In this document: piece after piece, positions 8,524 to 16,635 of the stretch
Numbering within the stretch: position 1 is the first letter of the stretch
Layout: every line of letters begins with the position of its first letter
From: a virus
IMG/VR virus record: IMGVR_UViG_3300035698_000213
Span: 1 to 29,254 of that record
Length of the DNA stretch: 29,254 nucleotides
Strand: one strand, 5' to 3'
Notes under the pieces: generated by a model
What the model was told of the DNA's origin: nothing
The model's input: the letters and a program-made list of their open reading frames with translations, nothing else
Databases searched by the model: none
Made by a program: the position numbers and the translations under genes

Positions 8524-9701
8524 TTTCAATTCCAACTTTATCAACATTAATTTCCGAAGTCAAAACAGACTTGGAAACGCAATATGGATCCAATGTGTCA
8601 ACGTTTGGAAAAGTCTTCTTATATGCCGTCATATTGGTCCAAGCCGGCAAATTGAAGATCATGTATTTGATTCTTGGAAAACTTCAAAAAAATATATTTG
8701 TGGACACCGCGGATCCGGAAGCCACCGGCGGAACATTGGAACGATGGGGAAGAATTAAATTGAACCGGAATCCGTATGCGGCCACAATTGGTGAATATAC
8801 ATTGACCGTCACAAGTTCCGTTTTGCCATTTGCGGCATTCACCATTCCGGCGGAAACGTTATGGCGTGCTAAAGGCACCAATCTTCGAAAGAAATACATC
8901 AATGACAATGACATTGCAATTGTTGCCGCATCACAAAACATCACCATTCGCGCATTGGAAGGTGGTGAAGATTCACGGTTGTTGGTTGGTCGCACATTGC
9001 GTTTGATGCAACCGGTGGAAAATTTAGATAGTGACGGAATAATATATTCCGAAGATGTGATTCCACAAAGTGAAGAAAACATTGAAACATATCGCACCGC
9101 CGTCATTGAGGCATTCAGATTGGAACCACAAGGTGGTGCCGCGTCCGATTATCGGATTTGGTCGGATGACGTTTCCGGAATCGCACAAGTTTATCCATAT
9201 GCAAAACCGGCATCATCCGCGGATGTGATCGTTTATGTGGAGGCCATCGCGGTTGATTCATCGGATGGTTTTGGAACCGCACCAAACACAATGTTGATTG
9301 ATTGTCGCGCGGTGTTTGAACAAGATCCGGACACATCATTGGCGATTGATGAACGTGGCCGCCGTCCACTTGGTGTCTTCATTTTGGATGTTGTTTCCGT
9401 GGATGTCCAACCAATCGTTGTCACGGTTCCATCAAGTGATTTCACAACGTATGAACAAGGTGTGATTCAAACAGCCATGGAAGAAAGGTTGGCAACAATC
9501 CGTCCATTCATTCCGGCGGCGGACATCGCATCCGCACAAGATGATGTTTTGGATGTGAACATTTTGACATCCGTGATTTTGACCGCGTATGCCGGAAGAT
9601 CATTTGGCACCGTCACCATGACCGTGGATGGCGTTCCATTAATCACCAACACATTTGATTCTGGATATATTCCATATTTATCATCAATTTCATTTCCATA
9701 A
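8520..9701 (+). CDS. Baseplate wedge protein J family (Mu gp47-like)
   Basis: Structural baseplate wedge, 393 residues, a typical length for the J family. The N-terminus carries the helix preceding FVDTADPEATGGTLERWGRIKLNRNPYAAT (about 60-90), which is the classic J-family start: a 'not-yet-placed' residue block followed by weights of Gly-Thr-Leu-Glu-Arg-Trp-Gly. The beta-strand core near 95-140 (GEYTLTVTSS... FTIPAETLWRAKG) and the segment ENIETYRTAVIEAFRLEPQGG (about 180-200) are also family-like. It overlaps the gp46-like gene by four bases and is followed after three bases by the gp48-like gene. Confidence 0.85.
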   Translation: MISIPTLSTLISEVKTDLETQYGSNVSTFGKVFLYAVILVQAGKLKIMYLILGKLQKNIFVDTADPEATGGTLERWGRIKLNRNPYAATIGEYTLTVTSSVLPFAAFTIPAETLWRAKGTNLRKKYINDNDIAIVAASQNITIRALEGGEDSRLLVGRTLRLMQPVENLDSDGIIYSEDVIPQSEENIETYRTAVIEAFRLEPQGGAASDYRIWSDDVSGIAQVYPYAKPASSADVIVYVEAIAVDSSDGFGTAPNTMLIDCRAVFEQDPDTSLAIDERGRRPLGVFILDVVSVDVQPIVVTVPSSDFTTYEQGVIQTAMEERLATIRPFIPAADIASAQDDVLDVNILTSVILTAYAGRSFGTVTMTVDGVPLITNTFDSGYIPYLSSISFP

Positions 9702-9704
9702 AAT

Positions 9705-10853
9705 ATGGCACGTCTTGAAAACATATTGGCAGACATTAAGCAATTGACAAAACAATTGTTGCCAACCGGCCGTGCGTTCCGGATGCCATTGAACGGATTC
9801 TTCCAAAAGATGATGGATGGATTGGCGGCAAGTGAATCAAGATATTTGGATGATTCATTTTCATTGTTGGATTCATTGTTGCCGGACAACGCAAATTTTT
9901 CCACCGATGATGCGGACCAATGGGAAACAAGACTTGGAATATTGGAATCGATTGGCGCAACATTAGAAGATCGCAAATCCGCCATTTCAAGAAAGTTGGC
10001 ACATCCATCAACCATCAAAGCGCGTCAAAATTATGTCTATTTGGAAGGCCAATTGCGTGATGCCGGATTTGATGTTTATGTTCATGAAAATCGTTTTTCG
10101 GATGGATATGGTGAACTTGACGGATATTCGACACAACAACCGGAAGACTTTTTTCCAACCGAAGGTCCGGATCTAATTTCGGACGGATCATTTTTGATTG
10201 CGTCACCGTTGCCATGGGATGTGTCGAATAGTGCCGGAAATATGGTTGTCAATGGAAATGGATATTTGGCAATATCAAACGTACATGCCGGATCCGATTA
10301 TGTTGAACAAATATTGGTAGATTCGATTGATGCCGATGGCACATTGTATCGAATGCGCGTATATGGTTCCGGAACATTAGATGAAATTACGGTTCAATTA
10401 TTAGATGGTGGAGGCGGAAATATATTATTGTCAAGATTATTCACCGGCATAAATGGTCGCACGGTGATTTGGGATTTTGATTCAAGTGATTTTGCTTCCG
10501 GATCCGCGGCGGAATTGATCCGGATTGTGGCCGGTGCGGATCCGAATGGCGAAGTGGAATATATTTCATTGAACACCATTATCAATCCGGATGATTATGC
10601 ATATTTAGATGAAGATTATTATGGTCTTCAATACACCAATTATGTGGTCAACTATATTGACCGGACGCGTGAATTGTTTTATGATTTCGGACCACACTTG
10701 AAATCAACATTTTTCATTGCCGGTCCGGATTTGGATGATATTTCGAATTTATATGTGGACGTTGATGCGGCACGGATCAATGAATTGCGTCAATTGATTT
10801 TGCGATTGAGGCCGGTTCAAACAAAGGCATTTTTATTCATCAATGAAGTGTGA
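9705..10853 (+). CDS. Baseplate/tail protein, Mu gp48-like (DUF2313), with inserted beta domain
   Basis: Residues 1 to about 140 match the start of the DUF2313/YmfQ family: IKQLTKQLLPTGRAFRMP, then DDADQWETRLGI and a conserved Arg-Lys helix. The C-terminal part, about 290-382, returns to family character and ends LRQLILRLRPVQTKAFLFINEV. The family is normally about 200 residues; this one has 382. The extra stretch, about 150-290, is beta-rich, Gly/Asp-rich and resembles a jelly-roll carbohydrate-binding domain. Its codons (ATA, TTA, GTA) look different from the flanks. In Mu, gp48 sits between J and the tail fibre, so a sugar-binding insert here would be at the host-facing side of the baseplate. 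Confidence 0.75.
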   Translation: MARLENILADIKQLTKQLLPTGRAFRMPLNGFFQKMMDGLAASESRYLDDSFSLLDSLLPDNANFSTDDADQWETRLGILESIGATLEDRKSAISRKLAHPSTIKARQNYVYLEGQLRDAGFDVYVHENRFSDGYGELDGYSTQQPEDFFPTEGPDLISDGSFLIASPLPWDVSNSAGNMVVNGNGYLAISNVHAGSDYVEQILVDSIDADGTLYRMRVYGSGTLDEITVQLLDGGGGNILLSRLFTGINGRTVIWDFDSSDFASGSAAELIRIVAGADPNGEVEYISLNTIINPDDYAYLDEDYYGLQYTNYVVNYIDRTRELFYDFGPHLKSTFFIAGPDLDDISNLYVDVDAARINELRQLILRLRPVQTKAFLFINEV

Positions 10854-11620
10854 TGGCAAATCTTGTTTTAAATATTAACAATTCCGCCGTGGTGAAACAC
10901 ACCGCACGGTTGGAAAAAATGCACCGGTCCGCACTTCCGGTGTCAATCCGTGGCGCATTAAACAATGCGTCATTTGATGTCAAACAAAAGACAATGCCGA
11001 AGACATCCAAGAAGGCGTTTGAAAACCGCCAACGGAATTTCTTCAAAGCCAATTCACGTGTGGACATGGCCAAAGGTTTCAACGTGACCACAATGAAATC
11101 AACCGTTGGATTCACGGAAGGAAAATTGAAAGGATCCAACAACCAGGCCATCAAAGATTTGGAAGATCAAGAGCATGGCGGAGGCATTGGCGGTCGCGCG
11201 TTTATTCCATTAGATCCGGCGCGTGTTTCATCTTCCGGTTCACGTCCGGTCAAAGTGAAATATCGATTGAAAGAATTGAAGAATGTTGTCAACGCAAACA
11301 AGGTTGTTGGATCTTCCAAGAAACAAAAATTTGTGAAGGCCGCATTCCGTGCGTCACAACTTTATGGAAAGAATGCGTTTGTTTTAGGAAACAATCAAAA
11401 AGGTGGACGCGTCACATTGTCGCACATCATATCCATCCGGAAGATTGGACGTGAAAAGATCAAGATCAAACGTGTTCCGGTTTATAGTTACAAGAAAGGA
11501 TTTGTTTCACGTGTGAAGCCAACGCAATTCATGCGACGCGCATCCATGGAAAGCGGATTGAAGATTGAACAATTTTATTTGACACAAGCGCGGAAACAAT
11601 TTGAAAGATTGAACAAATGA
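10853..11620 (+). CDS. Basic virion protein, possibly a tail-completion protein (gpZ/gp10-like)
   Basis: The ATG at 10853 is preferred over a GTG at 10850 because it forms the TGATG stop-start overlap with the gene before; this gives 255 residues. The protein is strongly basic (many Lys and Arg). The N-terminal segment SALPVSIRGALNNASFDVKQ (about 25-45) resembles the Ala-Leu-Asn helix that opens minor tail protein Z and related HK97 gp10-like proteins. The C-terminal half reads as mixed beta strands with many Lys (KIGREKIKIKRVPVYSYKKG). The position, between gp48-like and N-like genes, is not the usual place for a tail-completion protein, so the role is tentative. Confidence 0.45.
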   Translation: MANLVLNINNSAVVKHTARLEKMHRSALPVSIRGALNNASFDVKQKTMPKTSKKAFENRQRNFFKANSRVDMAKGFNVTTMKSTVGFTEGKLKGSNNQAIKDLEDQEHGGGIGGRAFIPLDPARVSSSGSRPVKVKYRLKELKNVVNANKVVGSSKKQKFVKAAFRASQLYGKNAFVLGNNQKGGRVTLSHIISIRKIGREKIKIKRVPVYSYKKGFVSRVKPTQFMRRASMESGLKIEQFYLTQARKQFERLNK

Positions 11621-12831
11621 GTTGGATTGAAAGAATACAAAATGAAATCATAATTGTGACCGGCGATGGCAAAGAATATCGACCATCATATTTGAATCCA
11701 CAACGTGAAACACAATTTCATTTGTCGCAATTCGATTTCATAAACAAGCGCGGAACATTGGCGCATCGTGGCGCGGATAAAGGCAAAATATATACTTTGG
11801 AATTATATTTTCAAGGTGAAGAAAACGTGGAGGTTGCGGCGGCGTTTGACAAGTCCACACGCGATCCACGCGCATGGGAAATTTCGCATCCATTATATGA
11901 TGCCATCACGGTCCAACCAAGCCGGATCCACCAAGACAACACAAGATTCAATGTGTCAAAATTTACATGCACGGTCATTGAAACAATCATTGATGGTTTG
12001 CCGGCATCATCGGTGTCACCAAAAGATCAATTGGATTCCGATTTGGCAGAAACACAAGAAGCCATTGCCACGGAATTTGAATTTGAAGATTTCACCGTTT
12101 CCGACAATGCACAATTGGCCGGAAAAACGGCGGATGTATATGCCGAAGGCCAAAAGGGTTTGCCGGCGATTTCCGCGGACGCATATCACAACAAGTTCAA
12201 AGTGGCCAACGCGGCCATTGCGAATGTCACCACCGCACCATTGAATGCGATGCGAAAGATGCAAGCGGTCATTGATGCACCACATCAATTTGCGGCATCC
12301 ATCCATAACCGGTTGGACACGTTGGAAAATACATTTAATAAATTGCAAACATCGTTGGAAAATTTAACCACACGAAAAGACAAAGTGGCGCATGAAGCGT
12401 TCGCCGCCGGAACCGTGTTGGCGATGTTGATGGCCGTGACCACCGGAAGCACAGTGACAACCATTGGTGAAGTGTTGACATTAGGCATTCGCATTGGTGC
12501 CAACTTCAATCAATTGATGACGGATTTGGATTCATTGCAAGCTAACAACGCCGGTCAAGTGAATGTGTATGTTCCAAACGGCGTGATCATTGAAAAATTA
12601 AGGCGAAACACAAACTTTGCCATTTCTTATTTGAAGGAAATCGCACTTGGAATTGCCGTTGAACATTCCGTTGTTTTGGAAGAAGATTCAAACGTGATTA
12701 TTTTGACGCATCGATTTTATGGATTGGATCCGGATGATGAAAAATTGGAAGAATTGATTGACATCAATGACATTGGTTTGAATGAAATGTTGCGTGTCCG
12801 GAAAGGTCGCACAATCAAATATTTGATATAA
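11617..12831 (+). CDS. DNA circularisation / tail protein N (Mu gpN-like)
   Basis: Baseplate-associated protein, 404 residues. The N-terminal 110 residues fit the DNA_circ_N family: MSWIERIQNEIIIVTGDGKEYRP, then HLSQFDFINKRGT and a YTLELYFQGEEN strand, followed by aspartate/tryptophan positions in DKSTRDPRAWEISHPLYDAI. In Mu-like phages gpN lies next to gpP in the baseplate hub, and here the gpP-like gene begins directly after the stop. A Gly/Ala-rich helical middle and a C-terminal region with FAISYLKEIALGIAVE complete it. The name reflects the family, not a proven circularising activity. Confidence 0.8.
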   Translation: MSWIERIQNEIIIVTGDGKEYRPSYLNPQRETQFHLSQFDFINKRGTLAHRGADKGKIYTLELYFQGEENVEVAAAFDKSTRDPRAWEISHPLYDAITVQPSRIHQDNTRFNVSKFTCTVIETIIDGLPASSVSPKDQLDSDLAETQEAIATEFEFEDFTVSDNAQLAGKTADVYAEGQKGLPAISADAYHNKFKVANAAIANVTTAPLNAMRKMQAVIDAPHQFAASIHNRLDTLENTFNKLQTSLENLTTRKDKVAHEAFAAGTVLAMLMAVTTGSTVTTIGEVLTLGIRIGANFNQLMTDLDSLQANNAGQVNVYVPNGVIIEKLRRNTNFAISYLKEIALGIAVEHSVVLEEDSNVIILTHRFYGLDPDDEKLEELIDINDIGLNEMLRVRKGRTIKYLI

Positions 12832-13857
12832 ATGATTTTAAAAATTAACAGCAAACAATTTGATCACTTCAATCAATTGACAATTGATTTGAAATATAAT
12901 GCCGTGGCATCAACATTTGACATCAAGTTTTTTTTCGATCCGGATCTTCATTCGGATCTTCATGACTTCCGAAATTTTCCAACCGTATCAATTGAACACA
13001 ATGATGAATTGATTTTGACCGGTCGGATCATCACACATGTTTTGCCGCGATCCGTGGCGAAGCAACAAAACACGGTGGCCGGATATTCATTGGCCGGAAT
13101 CTTGGAAGACACCACCATTCCATTGTCATTGTTTCCACTTCAAACGGACGGAAACACATTGAAATCATTGTGTGAAGAATTATCAAAACCATTTGGAATT
13201 GACGTGGAGGTTGACGCGGAGGTTGCAAGCGATGCGGACGGATCATTTGAACAAATCACCGCCGAAGAATCCGACACGGTGAAAGGATTTTTGGCAGAGT
13301 TGGCCGCACAAAAAAACATTGTTTTGTCACACACCGAAAATGGCGCATTGTATTTGACAAAAGCCAAGACCACCGGAACACCGGTGTTGGAAATTGATGA
13401 AGGTGGCGTTCCGGATTTGGCAATGTCTTTGAAGTTTAATGGACAAGGCATGCACCAATCATTGGTTGTGATGAAAGATGCAGATCCGGAAGCCGGATCC
13501 GCCGAAGAAGTCACGGCCACCAATCCATTTGTGTCCATTGAAAAGTCCATGAACAAAGTGATGACAAGTGGAGTTGATGCGGATTTGGCATCCATGGCAA
13601 AAACCGCACTTGGTCAAGATCTTCGAAACATTTCTTTGACATTAGATTTCGACCGGTTGGATCCGACCGGAAAGATCATCCGACCAAATCAAATCATCAC
13701 CGTTCGTGATCCATTGTTGCGCATGTCAAACAAGGTCCGTTGGTTTGTGGACCACGTAAAATTGACGGCCACACCAAAATCATTGAAATCTTCCATCACA
13801 TGTTTTCTTCCGGAATCATTGAATGGTGAAGATCCATCATATATCTTTGACACATGA
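12832..13857 (+). CDS. Baseplate hub protein (Mu gpP / late-control D-like)
   Basis: Central hub protein that links the tail tube end to the spike, 341 residues. The alternating-strand N-terminus (LKINSKQFDHFNQLTIDLKYNAVASTFDIKF) and the segment LILTGRIITHVLPRS near 60-75 are typical of gpP/gp44 and late-control D proteins. Family-like also are TVKGFLAELAAQKNIVLSHTENGALYLTKAKTTG (about 147-180) and the late TGKIIRPNQIITVRDP. It is flanked by the N-like gene (no gap) and the spike gene (ATGA overlap at 13854), the same order N-P-45 as in Mu. Confidence 0.82.
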   Translation: MILKINSKQFDHFNQLTIDLKYNAVASTFDIKFFFDPDLHSDLHDFRNFPTVSIEHNDELILTGRIITHVLPRSVAKQQNTVAGYSLAGILEDTTIPLSLFPLQTDGNTLKSLCEELSKPFGIDVEVDAEVASDADGSFEQITAEESDTVKGFLAELAAQKNIVLSHTENGALYLTKAKTTGTPVLEIDEGGVPDLAMSLKFNGQGMHQSLVVMKDADPEAGSAEEVTATNPFVSIEKSMNKVMTSGVDADLASMAKTALGQDLRNISLTLDFDRLDPTGKIIRPNQIITVRDPLLRMSNKVRWFVDHVKLTATPKSLKSSITCFLPESLNGEDPSYIFDT

Positions 13858-14390
13858 TGCGCATTGTTCAATATATATCCGCACGCGTGGAAATCTTTCG
13901 TTGGTTCAAATTCAACATTTCGACAACGAACACACAAGAAGTCCGCGCGGCCGGACCATTCGGAATTGATGCGGTGCCGGTGAAAGATATGATGGCCATT
14001 ATGACCAACACGAAAATCAAAGGAAAAGGCGTTGTGATTGGTGTGTTGAATGTGAATGAATCCGCCGGTGCCGGTGAAGTTCGAATATATTCATTGGATG
14101 TGGACATGGCGGAACAAACATATCTTCATGTGAAGGCGGATGGAACAATTGAAATTGGTGGTGACACGGACAACGCGGTGCGATATTCGGAATTGGAAAC
14201 CGCTTTTAATCAATTGAAAGATGATCATGATGCATTGGTGACGGATTATTTGGCACACGTCCATATCACATCCGCAACCATTGGTGTTGGTCCGGCATTG
14301 GGTATATTGCAACCACCGGTGTCAACGGAAGGACCATCCACCGCGGACATCACCGGTGCCAAAGTTGATGAAGTAAAATTGCCAACATAA
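13854..14390 (+). CDS. Baseplate central spike (Mu gp45 / P2 gpV-like)
   Basis: Membrane-piercing spike protein, 178 residues. Residues about 30-100 form an OB-fold-like stretch (RAAGPFGIDAVPVKDMMAIM, then GKGVVIGVLN and EVRIYSLDVD). A short DGTIEIGGDTDNAVRY repeat-like beta-helix segment follows, and a helix ELETAFNQLKDDHDALV precedes the tip. His135-x-His137 (AHVHI) matches the iron-binding HxH motif found at the apex of gpV and gp45 spikes. The gene starts in the stop of the hub gene. Confidence 0.8.
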   Translation: MMRIVQYISARVEIFRWFKFNISTTNTQEVRAAGPFGIDAVPVKDMMAIMTNTKIKGKGVVIGVLNVNESAGAGEVRIYSLDVDMAEQTYLHVKADGTIEIGGDTDNAVRYSELETAFNQLKDDHDALVTDYLAHVHITSATIGVGPALGILQPPVSTEGPSTADITGAKVDEVKLPT

Positions 14391-14402
14391 ATAAATAAAA
14401 TT

Positions 14403-14708
14403 ATGGGATTATATTTTGATAGTGAAGCCATTTATATTCAAAGCCGGACAACGAAAGCGGCGAAGTTGACGGCCATTGACACGTTGATTGAAACGTTGGA
14501 AGATCTTATGTTGACCGCGGCGGCAACCGGCAATGTTGAAGAATATCAATTGAACGATGGACAAACAACCATCCGGACAAAATATCGTGATCCAATGGCG
14601 ATTGAAGAAACCATTCAATTGTTGGAAAGAAGACGGCAAAGATTATTGAACAATTTAAATTCACGGATCGTTCGTGCGGTCGATGTTAAAAACTTTAAAA
14701 GAAGATAA
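14403..14708 (+). CDS. Head-tail connector, gpW-like
   Basis: Small connector, 101 residues. The pattern of an N-terminal helix (TAIDTLIETLEDLMLTAA), a short turn with TGNVEEYQLNDGQTTIRTKYRD, and a second helix (AIEETIQLLERRRQRLLNNL) resembles lambda gpW, whose beta hairpin lies between two helices. As in lambda, it stands directly before the portal, whose ATG shares the last base of this stop. That combination supports a head-tail joining role. Confidence 0.65.
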   Translation: MGLYFDSEAIYIQSRTTKAAKLTAIDTLIETLEDLMLTAAATGNVEEYQLNDGQTTIRTKYRDPMAIEETIQLLERRRQRLLNNLNSRIVRAVDVKNFKRR

Positions 14709-16348
14709 TGGCAGATTCAAAAAAATTGACATTGGCCGGAAAGATGATTTTCGGCATGGCCCGATTCGCTAATAAAAGACTTGGAATCAATTTGACCACG
14801 GAACCGGTCAAGACACCAACGGTGAAAAATATCTTTGGAAGTGGATCCGCGTTTTCATGGTCATATGATGGTGAAAAAAATCTTGGTGAAATAGGACCGG
14901 CGCGTGATTATTATTTGGATTATGCGATGTTGCGGATCCGTTCGTGGCAAGCGTATTTGGAAAGCGAAATGGCACAAGCGATTTTGAACAAACACAAATT
15001 GTGGATCATCGGAAAGGGTTTGCGATTGCAGAGTGAACCGGATCCAATTGTTTTGAAATCGGAAGGTGTGAATATTTCGGAAGATGAAGTTTCCGATTTG
15101 ACAGAATTGACCGAAGCGCGGTGGAAAGTGTATGCCAAAAACACCATGTCATCATATTCCGGAATGCAGAATTTAAACATGATCGCAAATGATGCATATA
15201 AAAACACAATCATTGGCGGTGACGTTTTAGTGATAATGCATTATATCAACGGCCAAGTGAAGATTCAATTGGTGGATGGAAGTCATGTTGATTCACCATC
15301 ATATGGTGGTTCAATCAATCGCGACAATGGAAACGCATTGCATCACGGTGTTGAAATGGACCAAACCGGAAATCATGTGGCATATCATTTGAATTTTTCC
15401 AATCGCCGGATCCGTGTTGCGGCAATGAACAATGGAATCCGTGTTGCGTTCATGGTGTACGGTTTCAAATATAAATTGGATGATCACCGTGGAATGCCAT
15501 TGGTGGCCGTTGTCTTGGAAACCATGAAGAAGATGGAACGATACAAAGAAGCCACCGTTGGTTCCGCCGAAGAAAGACAGAAAATCGCGATTTATGCGAA
15601 ACACACAAGTCAATCCACCGGCGAATCACCATGGCAAGATCGATTGGCACAAGCCATTGATGCATCCGGTGATGAAGACATTGCCGTTGACATGTCCGGA
15701 ATTGAATTGGCGGACACCGTGGCGGTCTCAACAAATAAACAATTGATCAACATGCCAATTGATTCGGAATTGGGAATGTTGGAATCAAAGAATGAATTAT
15801 ATTTTAAAGAATTTTATGATACAAATTTTGACTATTTGTGCGCGGCATTAGAAACACCACCAAATGTTGCCATGGGAAAATATACGGATTCATTTTCGGC
15901 ATCACGTGCGGCAACTAAAGATTGGGATCACACCGTTGGCATCAAACGTGAAGATTTTTCATTTCAATTTTATCAACGCATTTTTGATTTTTGGTTTCAA
16001 GTGGAGGTTTTGAAAAATAAAATTCAAGCACCAAAATATTTGGAAGCCATACAAGAAATGAATGAAATGTTGGTTGCGGCATATACCACCGCACGTTTCA
16101 CCGGTCCACATTTTCCACATATTGATCCGAAGAAAGAAGCGGATGCGGTTCGTGTTAAATTAGGAACGGCCGGTGCGCATCTTCCATTGATGACACAAGA
16201 AGAAGGTGCGGAGGAATTGGCCGGTGGTGATGGAAAAGTGATCACCAAAAGATTCGGAAAGGAATTGGAAAAAGCGGAGGTGGTTAAAATTCCAACCAAC
16301 GCACCACCACCGGAAGAAGAAGGTGATGGCGATGGTTTGAATGAATGA
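14708..16348 (+). CDS. Portal protein, lambda family
   Basis: Dodecameric DNA channel at the head-tail vertex, 546 residues, normal for the lambda gpB group. Family features include ARDYYLDYAMLRIRSWQAYLES (about 60-80), the segment GGDVLVIMHYINGQVKIQLVDGSHVDSPSYGG near 170-200, MPLVAVVLETMKKMERYKEATVGSAEERQKIAIYAKHTSQ (about 265-300) and the late DYLCAALETPPNVAMGKYTDSFSASRAA (about 375-405). The C-terminus is Glu/Gly-rich (PPPEEEGDGDGLNE). It is convergent with the antisense regulator gene, with only two bases between stop codons. Confidence 0.9.
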   Translation: MADSKKLTLAGKMIFGMARFANKRLGINLTTEPVKTPTVKNIFGSGSAFSWSYDGEKNLGEIGPARDYYLDYAMLRIRSWQAYLESEMAQAILNKHKLWIIGKGLRLQSEPDPIVLKSEGVNISEDEVSDLTELTEARWKVYAKNTMSSYSGMQNLNMIANDAYKNTIIGGDVLVIMHYINGQVKIQLVDGSHVDSPSYGGSINRDNGNALHHGVEMDQTGNHVAYHLNFSNRRIRVAAMNNGIRVAFMVYGFKYKLDDHRGMPLVAVVLETMKKMERYKEATVGSAEERQKIAIYAKHTSQSTGESPWQDRLAQAIDASGDEDIAVDMSGIELADTVAVSTNKQLINMPIDSELGMLESKNELYFKEFYDTNFDYLCAALETPPNVAMGKYTDSFSASRAATKDWDHTVGIKREDFSFQFYQRIFDFWFQVEVLKNKIQAPKYLEAIQEMNEMLVAAYTTARFTGPHFPHIDPKKEADAVRVKLGTAGAHLPLMTQEEGAEELAGGDGKVITKRFGKELEKAEVVKIPTNAPPPEEEGDGDGLNE

Positions 16349-16350
16349 TA

Positions 16351-16545
16351 TTATTCATCATATAAATATGGTGATTTATATCGTTCCGGTTGTGAATCCA
16401 CAAAATCTTTCAACACCGGTTTCAACATCGAAGTCATTGGAATGCCTTTGTGTTTCGATATATTGACAAGTTGATTGTGAAGAATTGGATCCAAGCGCGG
16501 AATGCGAATTTCAACGGCCGGTGATTTTTTTCCATGTTTATCCAT
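16351..16545 (-). CDS. Ribbon-helix-helix DNA-binding protein (Arc/MetJ-like), antisense within the head block
   Basis: Small predicted transcription regulator, 64 residues, and the only minus-strand gene I accept in the window. The pattern is that of a ribbon-helix-helix repressor: a strand AVEIRIP near 10-16, helix 1 about 18-34, a Gly-Ile-Pro turn, and helix 2 about 37-51 (MTSMLKPVLKDFV), preceded by a basic arm (DKHGKK). It lies between the portal and protease genes, transcribed leftward, and its start is 31 bp from the 17-bp palindrome at 16576-16592. The palindrome therefore lies in the divergent region between it and the protease gene. Binding there is inferred. Confidence 0.75.
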   Translation of the reverse strand: MDKHGKKSPAVEIRIPRLDPILHNQLVNISKHKGIPMTSMLKPVLKDFVDSQPERYKSPYLYDE

Positions 16546-16635
16546 TCCATAAAATTATATTTTAAACTATTATGATTCCATCATTGATGGAAATAATTTT
16601 GAACACCGGTTGTCCATATCTATTTTTGAAGCCAT
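16546..16635. promoter_or_regulatory. Divergent intergenic region between the RHH gene and the protease gene
   Basis: This 90-bp, A/T-rich region separates a leftward regulator gene from the rightward protease gene. It holds the second palindrome and promoter 2. Leftward TAnnTTTG-like candidates exist (for example TAATTTTA read on the minus strand just before the regulator start), but none has a clear -33 element, so the regulator's own promoter is not settled. Confidence 0.5.
16576..16628 (+). promoter_or_regulatory. Promoter 2 with 17-bp palindrome, upstream of the head protease
   Basis: TTCCATCATTGATGGAA (16576-16592) is a perfect palindrome around a central T, differing from the first copy (3482) only in that centre. 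TTTTG at 16597-16601, a 19-nt spacer, and TATTTTTG at 16621-16628 give a full match to the Bacteroidota -33/-7 pattern. The -7 element ends seven bases before the protease ATG, so the transcript would be leaderless or nearly so. The palindrome sits just upstream of the -33 element, a position that suits activation better than simple steric blocking. Confidence 0.72.

Noticed and set aside
11768-12244. 158-residue plus-strand frame inside the N-like gene
   Set aside because: Overlaps the N-terminal domain of a clear gpN-like gene in another frame, with Arg/His/Pro-rich content typical of shadows.
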